From NCBI GenBank assembly GCA_006386115.1, contig VFIW01000015.1, forward strand, positions 365,001-429,000: a DNA stretch of 64,000 nt. Reading direction: 5' to 3'. A program made the position numbers and the translations under genes. Every line of letters begins with the position of its first letter. Position 1 is the first letter of the stretch. The notes under the pieces were generated by a model. That model was not told the origin of the DNA and did not search any database. It saw only the letters and a program-made list of their open reading frames with translations. This DNA is from Globisporangium splendens (lineage: Eukaryota; Oomycota; Peronosporomycetes; Pythiales; Pythiaceae). This document shows, one piece after another, positions 19,701-29,186 of the stretch.

Positions 19701-19999
19701 CATATCCCCTGAAAGTTGTTGCGTCTTGGCAGGTAAATCTTGGGCATTCACCGCGTCTGGCAGCATAGCTTTGTGGTACTCCTATCTGTCTGTTGCAGGA
19801 TCTAATGAGTGGTAAAAACACCGAGTCAAATATAGTACCACCCCCCCCACCGATCCACCAAAAAAAATAATAAAAATAAAAAAACCTCGAAACAGCCACC
19901 GGAAATCTAGTATTTTGCGCAGGTCCGTGTCGTCTGATTCCATATACAATTTCCAAGTCAGACGCGGTCTGAATGCACCTAAGATACGACGACGGTATC
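16704..19999 (+). mobile_element. Crypton-like tyrosine-recombinase element, about 3.3 kb
   Basis: CGGTATC occurs at 16697-16703 and again at 19993-19999. Removing 3296 bp between equal points joins GGNVSV to SAGNSDSV in the solenoid repeat, so both edges are fixed to within the 7-bp repeat. A short direct repeat with no terminal inverted repeats is what Crypton integration by tyrosine recombinase leaves. Just inside the ends is a 12-bp inverted pair, GACCGCGTCTGA (16718-16729) and TCAGACGCGGTC (19958-19969). These may be recombinase-binding sites. One intact gene fills the left two thirds. The right third (18918-19992) has no gene that I can see, and a run of eight or more Cs near 19850. Confidence 0.85.
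16935..18917 (+). CDS. Crypton tyrosine recombinase with C-terminal GCR1_C-like domain
   Basis: 660 codons from ATG 16935; the frame is open upstream to GTG 16869, but only this ATG is plausible. Residues 20-150 form a SAM-like core-binding region. The catalytic part has Arg in RGESRRLVQF, the box HATR (H-x-x-R), RWNSEKMEGCY with Trp in place of the second His, and the nucleophile Tyr. About residues 575-625 (LWVEYTKGFAGQISVMEAEK ... RRKRYYDAINLLATK) match the GCR1_C DNA-binding domain seen in oomycete Cryptons. It would cut and rejoin DNA through a circular intermediate. No stops or frameshifts are seen, so the element may be active. Confidence 0.9.
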   Translation: MAEGSATSAANEQAIHTAVTNAFCRHEASRPKRTQKQYVNKQEDFRQWCASKQFDDGHLVYEGTLILFLTEYVIPRGNRRQKTADGTPKALGLEAVDAYIKAVTALYKLQQSLSNNNHPHPRGLALHQLIKTLKYNETRRKLEEFVDRGLGTVLDGYNLEDMKALGNYWLKENSGTALRNRVDFLLGHALIARGESRRLVQFPDMLTLDLTDEGPQLCTPLVIIMRQGKTNQFGRVEYGAAMRCKELLLCPLNSVATYLFWRWHIELEPFPDLSERPRWYGIHLLKGAYTMKELSYNAQLHGVKKAFAACGIDSSVWTHATRSSAAKMAELQGADEAQIRRAGRWNSEKMEGCYLTTLARKAMRALAGFPTKGGSYWLPRASITPSDKLQKMVYRDLEHGQEQLDSSSNREIAGGAFVNMLHNMRVVFLQDSVILRREFSDHPLWSDPLFSTPDYREFETEVLRALPNIEQPEYRKAESAIPHVASVLRDGFASVHSKLDGVVVELTELKRKTSLIGKKRFVVSLAPDSSDEEIENDPSSSAPHLADKAPKTSVRDDAAAGNILKLSRSVTTVTHLWVEYTKGFAGQISVMEAEKLYGPKWRTAPTENRFYSRRKRYYDAINLLATKLKIPSESAAQIIESKRVAAKKSLNGFVNDLKLL

Positions 20000-22900
20000 A
20001 GCCGGCAATTCTGATTCGGTCAAACGAGGTGGCCAGGTGATGATCGAATCAGGTGCAACAAATATCGGGTGTCGGGGAAAATTTCGATATCTTCGGCAGC
20101 TGTTTTCTCAAAAGGCGGTGAAAGTGGAGTTGTGGAGATCAAATCTGGAGATTCAGCTAATGTTGCTGGAAGCGCGACGGTTACAGCAGGATCATCACTC
20201 TCTGGAACAGGTGGTACAGTGGCTATTGTGGGCGGTGCAGCTGACAAGCGCAGTGGCGAGAACGCGAGACTTGTGTCGGGGGCGTCGGAAACAGAGACGA
20301 CTGGGACTGTGTATCTGCAGACAGCGAGCTCAACGAAGGCGCGTACTGGTGGCATCGAAATCGGATCGGGTGCTTCAGCGAGGAGTTCGACGGGGAGTGT
20401 ACAGATCTCCAGTGGAGCAGCTGCGTTGTCTCCTACTGTCGGCTCGATTGGTGTGCTTGGTGGCGACTCCAGTTCATCAGTAGGCGTTGGAGGCGCAGTA
20501 TCCATCTCTAGAGGGCGCTCTAGAGATGGTGGCTCCATCGCCGTCGTTGGCGGGATGGGTATTTCCAAGGGTGGTTCCTTCAACTTTACTTCGGGCAGCG
20601 GAGTGACTGGTGGCGCTATCAACATATCGTCTGGTCCAGCAAAATCCTCCGGTAATGCAACGCTCGAAAGCGGTCCACGTGAATTCACCAGCGGTTCTGT
20701 TAATCTACGCTCCGGACTGACATCATCTGGCGGTTCTGGAAACACGACAATCAGCTCTGGCAATGCACGTGGAGGCAAAGCTGGCGACATTCTTCTCAGC
20801 ACTGGATCATCAATCGGTCGAAGAGGGGGCGACATCAATCTCATCAGTGGCAACAGCAGCAGCCAAGGTGGTGCAGTTACAATTCAGACGGGTTTTGGTG
20901 ACCGAGGAGCAAGCGGAGCAGTCAGGATCAGCACAAATGCGGCGGGGAAAGCAAGCAACTCTGGTGCGATACTACTCAATTCCGGTATTTCAGATAGCGG
21001 CACTGGAAATGTCACTATTTCGTCCGGAACATCGAGCAGTTCGAAGGCGGGCGATATTGTCATATCCTCTGGAGCAAGCAGCAGTGCTTTTGGTGGCAGC
21101 ATCACTTTATCAGGCGGTATGAACGCACTCAATGGTGGTAATATTACCGCGTTTGGTGGTGATAGCGCTCAAGGAGCCGGAGGCAACTTGAGATTCTCAT
21201 CGGAATATGGAGTCACGCGAAGTGGTAATGCGACAATTTCAACAGCTTCCTCAAGTGAAACAGGAGTGTCGGGATCGATTACTGGCTCAACCGGCTCTTC
21301 TGCTTCAGGTGCAAGTGGCGGAATCATGTTCTCTACTGGGGCTTCAGTCGACAAAAACGGAAGTTCAATTTCCTTGCTTGTTGGTCCCGGTGGAACCAGC
21401 AGTGGTGGCTTGATAAATGTGACAACTGGAAGTAGCTCGACTTCTATTGGTGGATCTGTTCATGTAACCAGTGGTTTCGGGTCTGCCACTTCCAGTGGAT
21501 CTATTCAAATCCGTTCAGAATCTGCGGGAAGTCAAGGCGACTCTGGGTCAATCGTCACTCAAACTGGATCATCTGCATTGGGAGAGAGTGGAAGTCTTTT
21601 GATGGGTACTGGAAGCTCTCGAGCCAAGAAGGGTGGAAATATTGAACTTTTTGTTGGCAGCGGGGGTCCTGTTAAGGGAGGGGATGCTAACATCGTTGCT
21701 GTTACCAGCAGCGACGTGGGCGGTGCAGTTCAAGTCCTCGGTGGTCAAGGGTCTCTAACCGGAGGTCAAATCTCTATTCAATCAGGCTCCAGTAAAGTTT
21801 CAACATCCGGGTCGGTTGCTATTGTCACTGCAGACTCGGGTGCTGCTGGCCAGTCAGGCGTGGTACTTGTTGCGACGGGGGGGAGTTCGAGTGGACCAAG
21901 CGGGAATGCCATCATTCAAACTGGAAATGCGGCTCAAGGAAGCGGTGGATCGATCGTGCTCACCAGTGGAAAGGGAACAGTTGGCGAGGGTGGCAATGTC
22001 ACTCTCAACGCTGGTAAATCGCTTGATCCTTCATCTTCTGGAGGGCGCATTTACTTAAAGTCTGGAAGCAACGAACTGTCAAGCAGTGGAAGTGTTCAGA
22101 TTGAGACATCTAATGCTGGTTCGGCAGGTGCCTCTGGTGCACTGAGTCTAAGTACGGGGTCCGCATCGCAAGGAAGCGCAGGAGAAATTGTGGTAAGCAC
22201 AGGCTCTGCTACAAGAGGGAGTGCTGGCTCCGTCTTCGTGAAAGTTGGCTCTGGCAACAGCGGCGATGGAGGCTCCTTGAATTTGCGCTCTGGCGACGCG
22301 TTTGGGACGGGCTTATCCGGCGGCTTGATCTCCGTTAAAGGAGGAAACGGAGTCGCAAGCGGAGGCTCAATTGATCTCGTCACTGGAAGTGGTATTGTCA
22401 CCTCAAGCGGGAGCATTAATATCCATTCTGCAGATTCTTCAGAGAATGGAGTCAGCGGAAGCTTATCTCTGTTCAGTGGCAGCAGCCAACGTGGTAAGAG
22501 CGGACAGTTAAGTTTATCGACTGGTCAGTCGACAGACGGGCCAGGAGGCTCAATCATGCTCTCAGTCGGTATTGGCGCTGGTGGGGATGCTGGAGACATA
22601 TCCCTAACGGCAGGCACTACAACAGATACGTCTGCAAGTAGCGATGGAGGCAACATCAAGTTATCAGCAGGCTCGACTTCAGGTGGATTCGGTGGCTTTA
22701 TCAATCTTGTCAGTGGATCATCTTCATCTTCAACCGGAAGTGGCAACATTGCACTGCAATCACCCAGCGATGAATCAGCAGCAGGAGGTGTCACTGGCAT
22801 AATATCACTCAGCACCGGACCAAGCGTAACAGGAACAGCAGGTTCGATTTCTCTGTCAGTGGGCGACAGCGGTGGCTCATCTGGCGGCAAGGTGTCTGTT

Positions 22901-25900
22901 GTGGCTGGTTCGAGCAGCGGAGCGAGTGGTGTCTGTGGCGCAGTGGAGGTGACCGGTGGCTCTGGTTTGTCGAGCGGCGGCGCGTTGTCGTTGTCGAGTG
23001 GCGTGGGTTCGAGTGTGTCGAGCGGCGCTGTGTGTATCGGAAGTGCTGTTACAGGCGTGAAGAGTGGCGACGTGACGTTGTCGTCTGGCGCGTCGACGTC
23101 TTCTGGTTCGAGCGGCAATATGACGTTGAGCACCGGGGGTGCGTCGAGTAGTGGCAGTGGCAGGTCGATCTCGTTGTTGGTGGGCGTGGGGCTCTTCTGG
23201 CGCGGGTGGCGACATCATTTTGAGTGCTGGTGCGACTACGGATCCTACTGCTGTGAGCGACAGCGACGGTGGCGACGTTAGTGTGTCTGGCGGTTCAGCT
23301 GCTGGCGGTTTGGGCGGCAGCATCACGCTTTCGAGTGGTGCGTCGTCGACTGCGTCGTGCAGTGGCAACGTGTTGATTGCGTCTGCGGATGCGTCTGCTA
23401 CTGTGGACGGCAAGACTGGGTCGTTGACGTTGCGTACTGGTGCAGCTGGTGTAGCTAATGCTGCTGCTGTCAACAGTGGACACGTGTCTGGCGGCGTGCG
23501 TATCGCGTCTGGTTCGAGTGTGAGTGGCGGCAGCGCGGGTGCGATTTCGTTGTCTGTGGGTGTTACTAGCGGCGGCACTACAGTGGGCGGTGATGTGACT
23601 GTGGAGTCTGGCTCGAGCAGTGGTGGCGACGGTGGCGCGGTGAAGGTTACTGGCGGATCTGGCGGATCAAGTAGTGTTGGTGGGTCTGTTGTTGTTGCAA
23701 GTGGCGCTGGATCTAGTGCACACAGTGGGCAATTGATTTTGAGCACTCAAGGCTCTAGTCTCTCTAGTGGGAATGTCACGTTATCTACAGGCTCATCTAC
23801 GACTGCCAATAGTGGCTCTTTAAAGCTGACTACGGGTGCTTCTACTGGTGGTTCCAGCGGATCGATCTTGCTATCAGTTGGTGTGGCTACAGCAGGGTAT
23901 GGCGGTGACGTGTCGATAACAGCCGGAGACAGCGACGACTGCGGTGGCGGCGTTAACATCTGGAGCGGCTCAAGCGCTTCGAATCAATGCAGTGGGAACA
24001 TTGTTATCGCATCCACAGATGCAGATTCCGCTGTGGGCGGAAGGTCTGGTTCACTAACTTTTAGCTCCGGTGCAGCATATGGTGTTTTGAGTGGGACGGG
24101 ACGTACCTCTGGGAGCATCAGTCTCGCGACTGGTGATAGCGCAAATGGTACAGCAGGTGAAATTTCACTGTCCGTTGGTAGCAGTGTTGCTACAACTGGA
24201 GGACAAGTATCAGTAATCGCTGGTGATAGTACCACAGTTGGTGGAGCTTTACTTTTTCCAAGTGGTATTGGCTCCACCATTGCGAGCGGTATGGTGGAGA
24301 TTGGTAGTGCTTCAATTGGGCCAGCAATCCCAAGTCCTGCTCCTGGTCCGGCGGTACTAAGCGGAAACGTCACTTTGTCATCTGGTGCATCGTCTCAAGG
24401 ATCAAGTGGGAATCTCGCTTTGAACACAGGCGCATCAGCCAGTGGAGGTGGCGGGTCAATTTCAGTGTCTGTGGGTACTGGGACATCTGCAACAGGTGGG
24501 GAAATTGCACTTACTGCGGGGACATCGTCTAGCACTACTGGAACTGGGGGTCGCGTGACAATTACATCTGGCGCATCAAGCTCAACTGGTGGTTTGGTAG
24601 GACTCTACAGTGGTGTAGGCGGATCAAAAAGCTCTGGTGATATCGAGATTTTGTCAGGTGATTCTCCAGCAAGTGTGAGTGGTGATGTGACAATCGCGAC
24701 TGGAATATCCGGGTCGGGTACATCTGGCTCGATGGTCCTTTCGACTGGTGCTGGAACTGGAGGAGCTGCAGGCGATATTTCAATTGCAGTAGGCTCTGGA
24801 AATCTTGGTGTCGGTGGGAAGTTGTCCATGTGTGCTGGAACCACTTCGGCAACAGCGAGTGGCGGTGCCGTTGAGATTGTGTCTGGAGGAGGAAAAACGA
24901 CGGGTGGAGATATGAAGATCACCGGTGGAACTGGCAGCACAGGTGCTGGAGGTTCACTGTACTTGACTAGTGGAGTTGGCTCAAACAGCGGTGCGGTTAC
25001 GATCGCTTCTGCTGATAAGACGACGGCTGGTTCAACTGGAAGTATCACCATTAAATCAGGGATGACGACGAGTACTGGCGCTGGAGGTGACGTGTCGATT
25101 ACAGTTGGCAGTGGTCCTTCAAACACTGGTGGAAGTGTCACGATTGCAGCTGGTGAAAGCGAAAGCGCAGCTGGTGTCGGAGGAGTTGCGTCGATCAGCG
25201 GAGGCAAAGGTGTGACGGGGGGCCAAATGATTCTTTCGAGTGGTACCGGCACAACCGGAGTGGGAGGAGCCATGACAATCACGAGTGGCACCAGCGCAGC
25301 TGAAAGTGGCGAAGTCTCAGTGGTCTCTGGAGGTTCGGTGAAAAGCAGCGCGGTTAACATCGGCTCGGGCAGTTCGACGACGGATACAAGTGGAACAGTG
25401 ACAATGCCGAGTGGCGCTGCAAGCAGCGGTGTGGCAGGCAATGTCGTATTAAGTGTTGGTAGCAGTGGCGCCGGCACAGACAGCAATTTGATGGCTACCG
25501 CTGAAGAAGCGTCTGCTGGTGTTGGTGGAATTGCATCACTCATCGGCGGTAAAGGAAGTACAACAGGCGGTCTAGCAAAGATTGTTGGTGGTTCTGGCGG
25601 CATCGGTTCTGGCGGCGATGTGCAGGTTCTCAGTGGATCCAGCGCTGGTTCCGAAGGTGGCAAAGCTACGATCGAGACAGCAAGCGGTGGTTCTAGATTT
25701 TCGAGTGGCGACATTTCGATCAAGTCCGGTGTGGCGACAAATGCAAATTCTGGTAACATTACGATAAGCTCCGGTCAATCCAACGGAGGAACTGCCGGTG
25801 TCATTTTGTTTACGGTTGGTGACGCAGACACAGGTGCTGGTGGTTCGATTACTGCAACTGCAGGAAAGACTACCGACAGTGCTGGAGTGGGAGGCGATGT

Positions 25901-26534
25901 GAACATTCAAGCAGGTGATGGCGGTACTACAACAGGATCAGGTGGCTCGGTAAATGTTCGTGCTGGCTCTGGCCATCTGAATGACGGTCTGTATGTGAAA
26001 AACCCTGACGATTCCAGCATCTTATCCGTCACGAACAATGAAGTAAAAATGACAACATCGAGCATCGACTTACTCGCGACCACTTCGACAATCTCGCTCA
26101 CGGCTACGACTGAAGTGATAATCTCTGCGCCTAGCACTGTTTTCCAGGATGGAGATGTTGAAATTGACTCGAATGACCTGGTGGTGATACACAGTGACTC
26201 CCACGATGTGTTCCGGGTCAGTCCTGATTTGGATAAAGTGGCGATCTCAAAGCAGCTTACGCTCAGCACGAACGAAGCGTCGATCAGTCACTCCGGCACA
26301 ACATCGCTGACGATTTCGACACCCAAGTTGATCTCGACGGGCGGCGCTGTTGAGTTCGGCGGCTCGGGCAATGTGGTGTTTGGTGGCACAGGAGAAGTGG
26401 TGCTAGCTCGTAGCGGAACAGCTCCAACGTCAAGTGGATGCAGCTCACCCGGTGCGATCCGGTTCGACGACCAGTTCATCTACATCTGCATCGGGACGTC
26501 ATGGATGACAGCGCAGTTGGTGCCAATGCAGTGA
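20000..26534 (+). pseudogene. Giant solenoid gene, fragment 3: repeats and distinct C-terminal tip
   Basis: About 2180 codons of the same Gly/Ser repeat, resuming after the Crypton. Two small frame breaks are seen. Near 20068 two bases are gained (GGGTGTCGGGG). At 23188-23191 a GGGG run has one extra G. Correcting both by one local change gives a continuous frame from 20000 to the TGA at 26532-26534. Around 26000 the repeats give way to a different tail. It has Ser/Thr-rich beta stretches, then a compact tip with two Cys and aromatics (CSSPGAIRFDDQFIYICIG). The tip resembles the end domains of fibre proteins and is unlike the S74 end at 15885. No signal peptide is available because the N terminus is lost. 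Whether it is dead or mis-assembled is open. Confidence 0.7.
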
Positions 26535-26654
26535 CTGCGTCACCTTGCACAAGTGCATATATTTCATATTGCGAACAAATTTAGCAGAAGTGAAGAGCAA
26601 ACAAACAAAAAAATGATCAAGAAATGCATTTCTTCATGTGCGAAAAACGCGTTT

Positions 26655-26683
26655 GCTCTCATTCTCTCTCCATTTCGCTCCAA
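26655..26683 (+). promoter_or_regulatory. Oomycete core promoter (initiator plus flanking element)
   Basis: TCATTCT (26659-26665) fits the initiator TCAYTYY, and CCATTTCGC just after it fits the flanking element. It is about 95 bp upstream of ATG 26758. Confidence 0.7.
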
Positions 26684-26757
26684 TCTCGTAGACTCACCGT
26701 TTGTATCCTCATACTTTATAATCAATACATTCCATCATAAATTTCGGGAATATTTCC

Positions 26758-27802
26758 ATGCTTGTCATTGTGGACCAGAAGCATGCCCATCTGTGGACCA
26801 AGCCGATCATGAACGCGCACGGGTCCGTCCTCGCAGAGAAGGCGCCGCTGCTCGACCAGCGCTCCAGCAGCAACGCCCCGTTGGCAGCCTCGACGCGCGC
26901 GAGGGAGTCCACGCGCGTAGACCTCCGGCGTCTTGGCGCGATCGGACTCGTGCTCTTCTGTCTGGCCACGGCTGTGGGGCTCGTTCGTGTCATCGCCATC
27001 TCGAACGAAGTGCTCGAGACACTGAAGCAGCTGCCGACAGTCTCCCATGGAGTAGCTGCGTCTGTTCCGTCAACTAAGCCGTGGGTTGTATCCCCTGTGG
27101 GTAATGGCAGCGGCACTGAGCTCTCGGCGCGTGTGCTGATCGTGTACTCGGATGGAACCCATCTGTCCAAACTCGCTCATGCCGTCGAACAAGGTGTCCG
27201 CAATGTGCTTGGTGACAACAATGACACGACGTTGCGCGTTCGTACCGTGGCAAATGCTTCCTACAAAGATGACGTTCTGTGGGCAGATGCAGTGATTCTT
27301 GGCTCCCATGTGATCAATGCCAATGTTGAACCCAAGGTGCGTGCGCTTTTTAAGGTTGGCGAGTTTGCTCCTTTGAATAACGTCTTGATTTGTTAATACG
27401 TTTGCTTTATCTAATGGCGTTGCTATCTAGATGTCTGAGTTCGTGAGTACGTGGGTTATCTCGGACGATCTAAGCTGGAAGATTGGCGCCGTGTTCGTCA
27501 CTGGCGGTGGCATCTCGTCGGGAGAGGAGCTCACGATGGTCAATCTGCTGCATTCGATGATGATCTTCCGCATGATCATTGTCGGCGGCGAACGCTGGAC
27601 AAGCGCTTTCGGCGCATCCGCTATCGTCTCCGAAGGTCCCTTCCAACCGCGTGAGCAGGTTGAGCCTGGCACGAACGAGTTTCCAGCTCTTTGCTATCCG
27701 ACTGACCCCGACGAAATTCACGAAATGTTCAAGGACAAGGCGGTCGGACTGGGTCAACGAGTGGCAAGTCTCGCTGCTATTCTCCGCCAACACACGCAGT
27801 AA
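26758..27802 (+). CDS. Membrane-anchored flavodoxin-like (WrbA-type) protein
   Basis: Two exons, 26758-27336 and 27431-27802, with a 94-bp intron (gtgcgt ... ctatctag); 316 residues. Residues 1-55 are hydrophilic. One membrane segment (LGAIGLVLFCLATAVGLV) lies at about 58-78. The rest is a flavodoxin fold: RVLIVYSDGTHLSKLAHAV at the FMN phosphate loop, ADAVILGSHVINANV, and GAVFVTGGGISSGEELT with MMIFRMIIVGGE. Family members bind FMN and often reduce quinones. The phosphate loop has SDGTHL in place of the usual S/T-x-T-G-N/H-T, so flavin binding is not certain. A core promoter lies upstream. It ends about 200 bp from the convergent carrier gene. Confidence 0.8.
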
Positions 27803-28008
27803 AGATTCTGTTCTGGTCAATTCAGTGATTGTGCCTAATCCATCGTACATCTGGGAACATGAAGATGCACTTCTAGGCACTTTATTGGTGTCTCGATTCA
27901 GCCAAAAACTCTAAATGCTGTCAATTGTCTGATGCTTTTTCTCAATATATTATAGAGCCTTCAAGGGCAGACTTTTCATTTTTCGTCTCTTGTTCAATCA
28001 GGCTGCTT

Positions 28009-28905
28009 TTATCGCGACGTGTCCAGTTCGTTCAGGTACGTGGACGTTCGATCGAACGCCCAGAATGTGATCGCAGCACTGGGGATCCCCCGTGAAAACG
28101 CTGCCTGCCAGCCTCGAAACAGATGGGAGACGCCATGCTCCCGCACCAAGTGCGTCGTGCTAGAGATCAGACCCGTGTACTGACCCTTGATGCCATCTAC
28201 CTGGATGAGCGACTTGATCGTATCAAACGGGAGCGCGATCGCCCAAAAGCTGACCCCACCAAATGCTCCTGCTGTCAGAAGCACCGCTGTGTCATTCATC
28301 GAGTCAACACGTGCCAATCGCACGCGCGCAAAGTCGTAGCCTAGGAAATAACACGCGACACCGAGCGAATCGCGCACTACCGTCGTCGGGAGCCCTCTCC
28401 ATAGCGCAAGACCGCCTTCGCGCTGAACCACTTGTCTGATGCAATCGTACGCGCCTCGGTAGCTTCGGCTCGCGCGTTGGCTCTCGTACTGCACCTGCAG
28501 GCGATTGCGGACGAGCTCCACGGGTGTGACCAGGAACGCGTTCAAACCGCCTGCGATTGCGCCGCTGACCAGCGACACAGCCGTTGGAGTAAGGTACGGC
28601 TGCAGCAGCGTCGCGCGCGGCAGCAAGTCGTTGCGGATCTTGGACGACGTCGTGAAGATCACCGACTTGTACACGGCCTGGCTGAAGAACGGCGGCAGGA
28701 AGCCCTTGTAGAGCCCCATGGCGGTCTCCTTCTGGATCGTCTGCCGCGCGCAGTCGAAGAAGCCGCGGAACCGCGCGGGCGAGATCTGCAGCCGCGTGCG
28801 GATCGTGTCGAACGGGTGGCACACCACGACGCTCGCCATGCCCGCCACGGAGCCCGCGAGCACCGACTTGGCGGCCGGTGACAGCGCCCGGCGCTCGCGC
28901 TCCAT
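28009..28905 (-). CDS. Mitochondrial carrier family (SLC25) protein
   Basis: 298 residues in one exon, the usual length of the family. It has the three tandem repeats, each with the signature PX[DE]XX[KR]: PFDTIRTRLQ (about 31), PVELVRNRLQ (about 134) and PFDTIKSLIQ (about 226). Six membrane helices are expected in the mitochondrial inner membrane. The RDSLGVACYF segment on helix 4 resembles the carnitine/acylcarnitine and ornithine carrier branch, but the substrate cannot be fixed from this. It shares a 281-bp divergent promoter region with the transportin-like gene at 29187. Confidence 0.9.
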   Translation of the reverse strand: MERERRALSPAAKSVLAGSVAGMASVVVCHPFDTIRTRLQISPARFRGFFDCARQTIQKETAMGLYKGFLPPFFSQAVYKSVIFTTSSKIRNDLLPRATLLQPYLTPTAVSLVSGAIAGGLNAFLVTPVELVRNRLQVQYESQRASRSYRGAYDCIRQVVQREGGLALWRGLPTTVVRDSLGVACYFLGYDFARVRLARVDSMNDTAVLLTAGAFGGVSFWAIALPFDTIKSLIQVDGIKGQYTGLISSTTHLVREHGVSHLFRGWQAAFSRGIPSAAITFWAFDRTSTYLNELDTSR

Positions 28906-29186
28906 GATCTCTTTTTCGATTCGGAATAATGTGTGACGAATGTGTTGACCGGTGGTGGACTTCCCCCCTATAACTGATTACGAAAAGTAAAACCGGTATG
29001 TGAGTCGGTACCTCAACACCATTGCAAATCCTTTGTCCAGCTTCTAATGGATGCGGATAGGTTATAGGAATTTAAGTAAAGTGAGGTAGTTTCGATAAGA
29101 TTTGTGAATTGATATGAAAAAGAGGGGTATTGTTCTTTTGGGAGTGGGTTGAGTCACTCCAGCTCTGCGATTGTAATTGTGCGACG

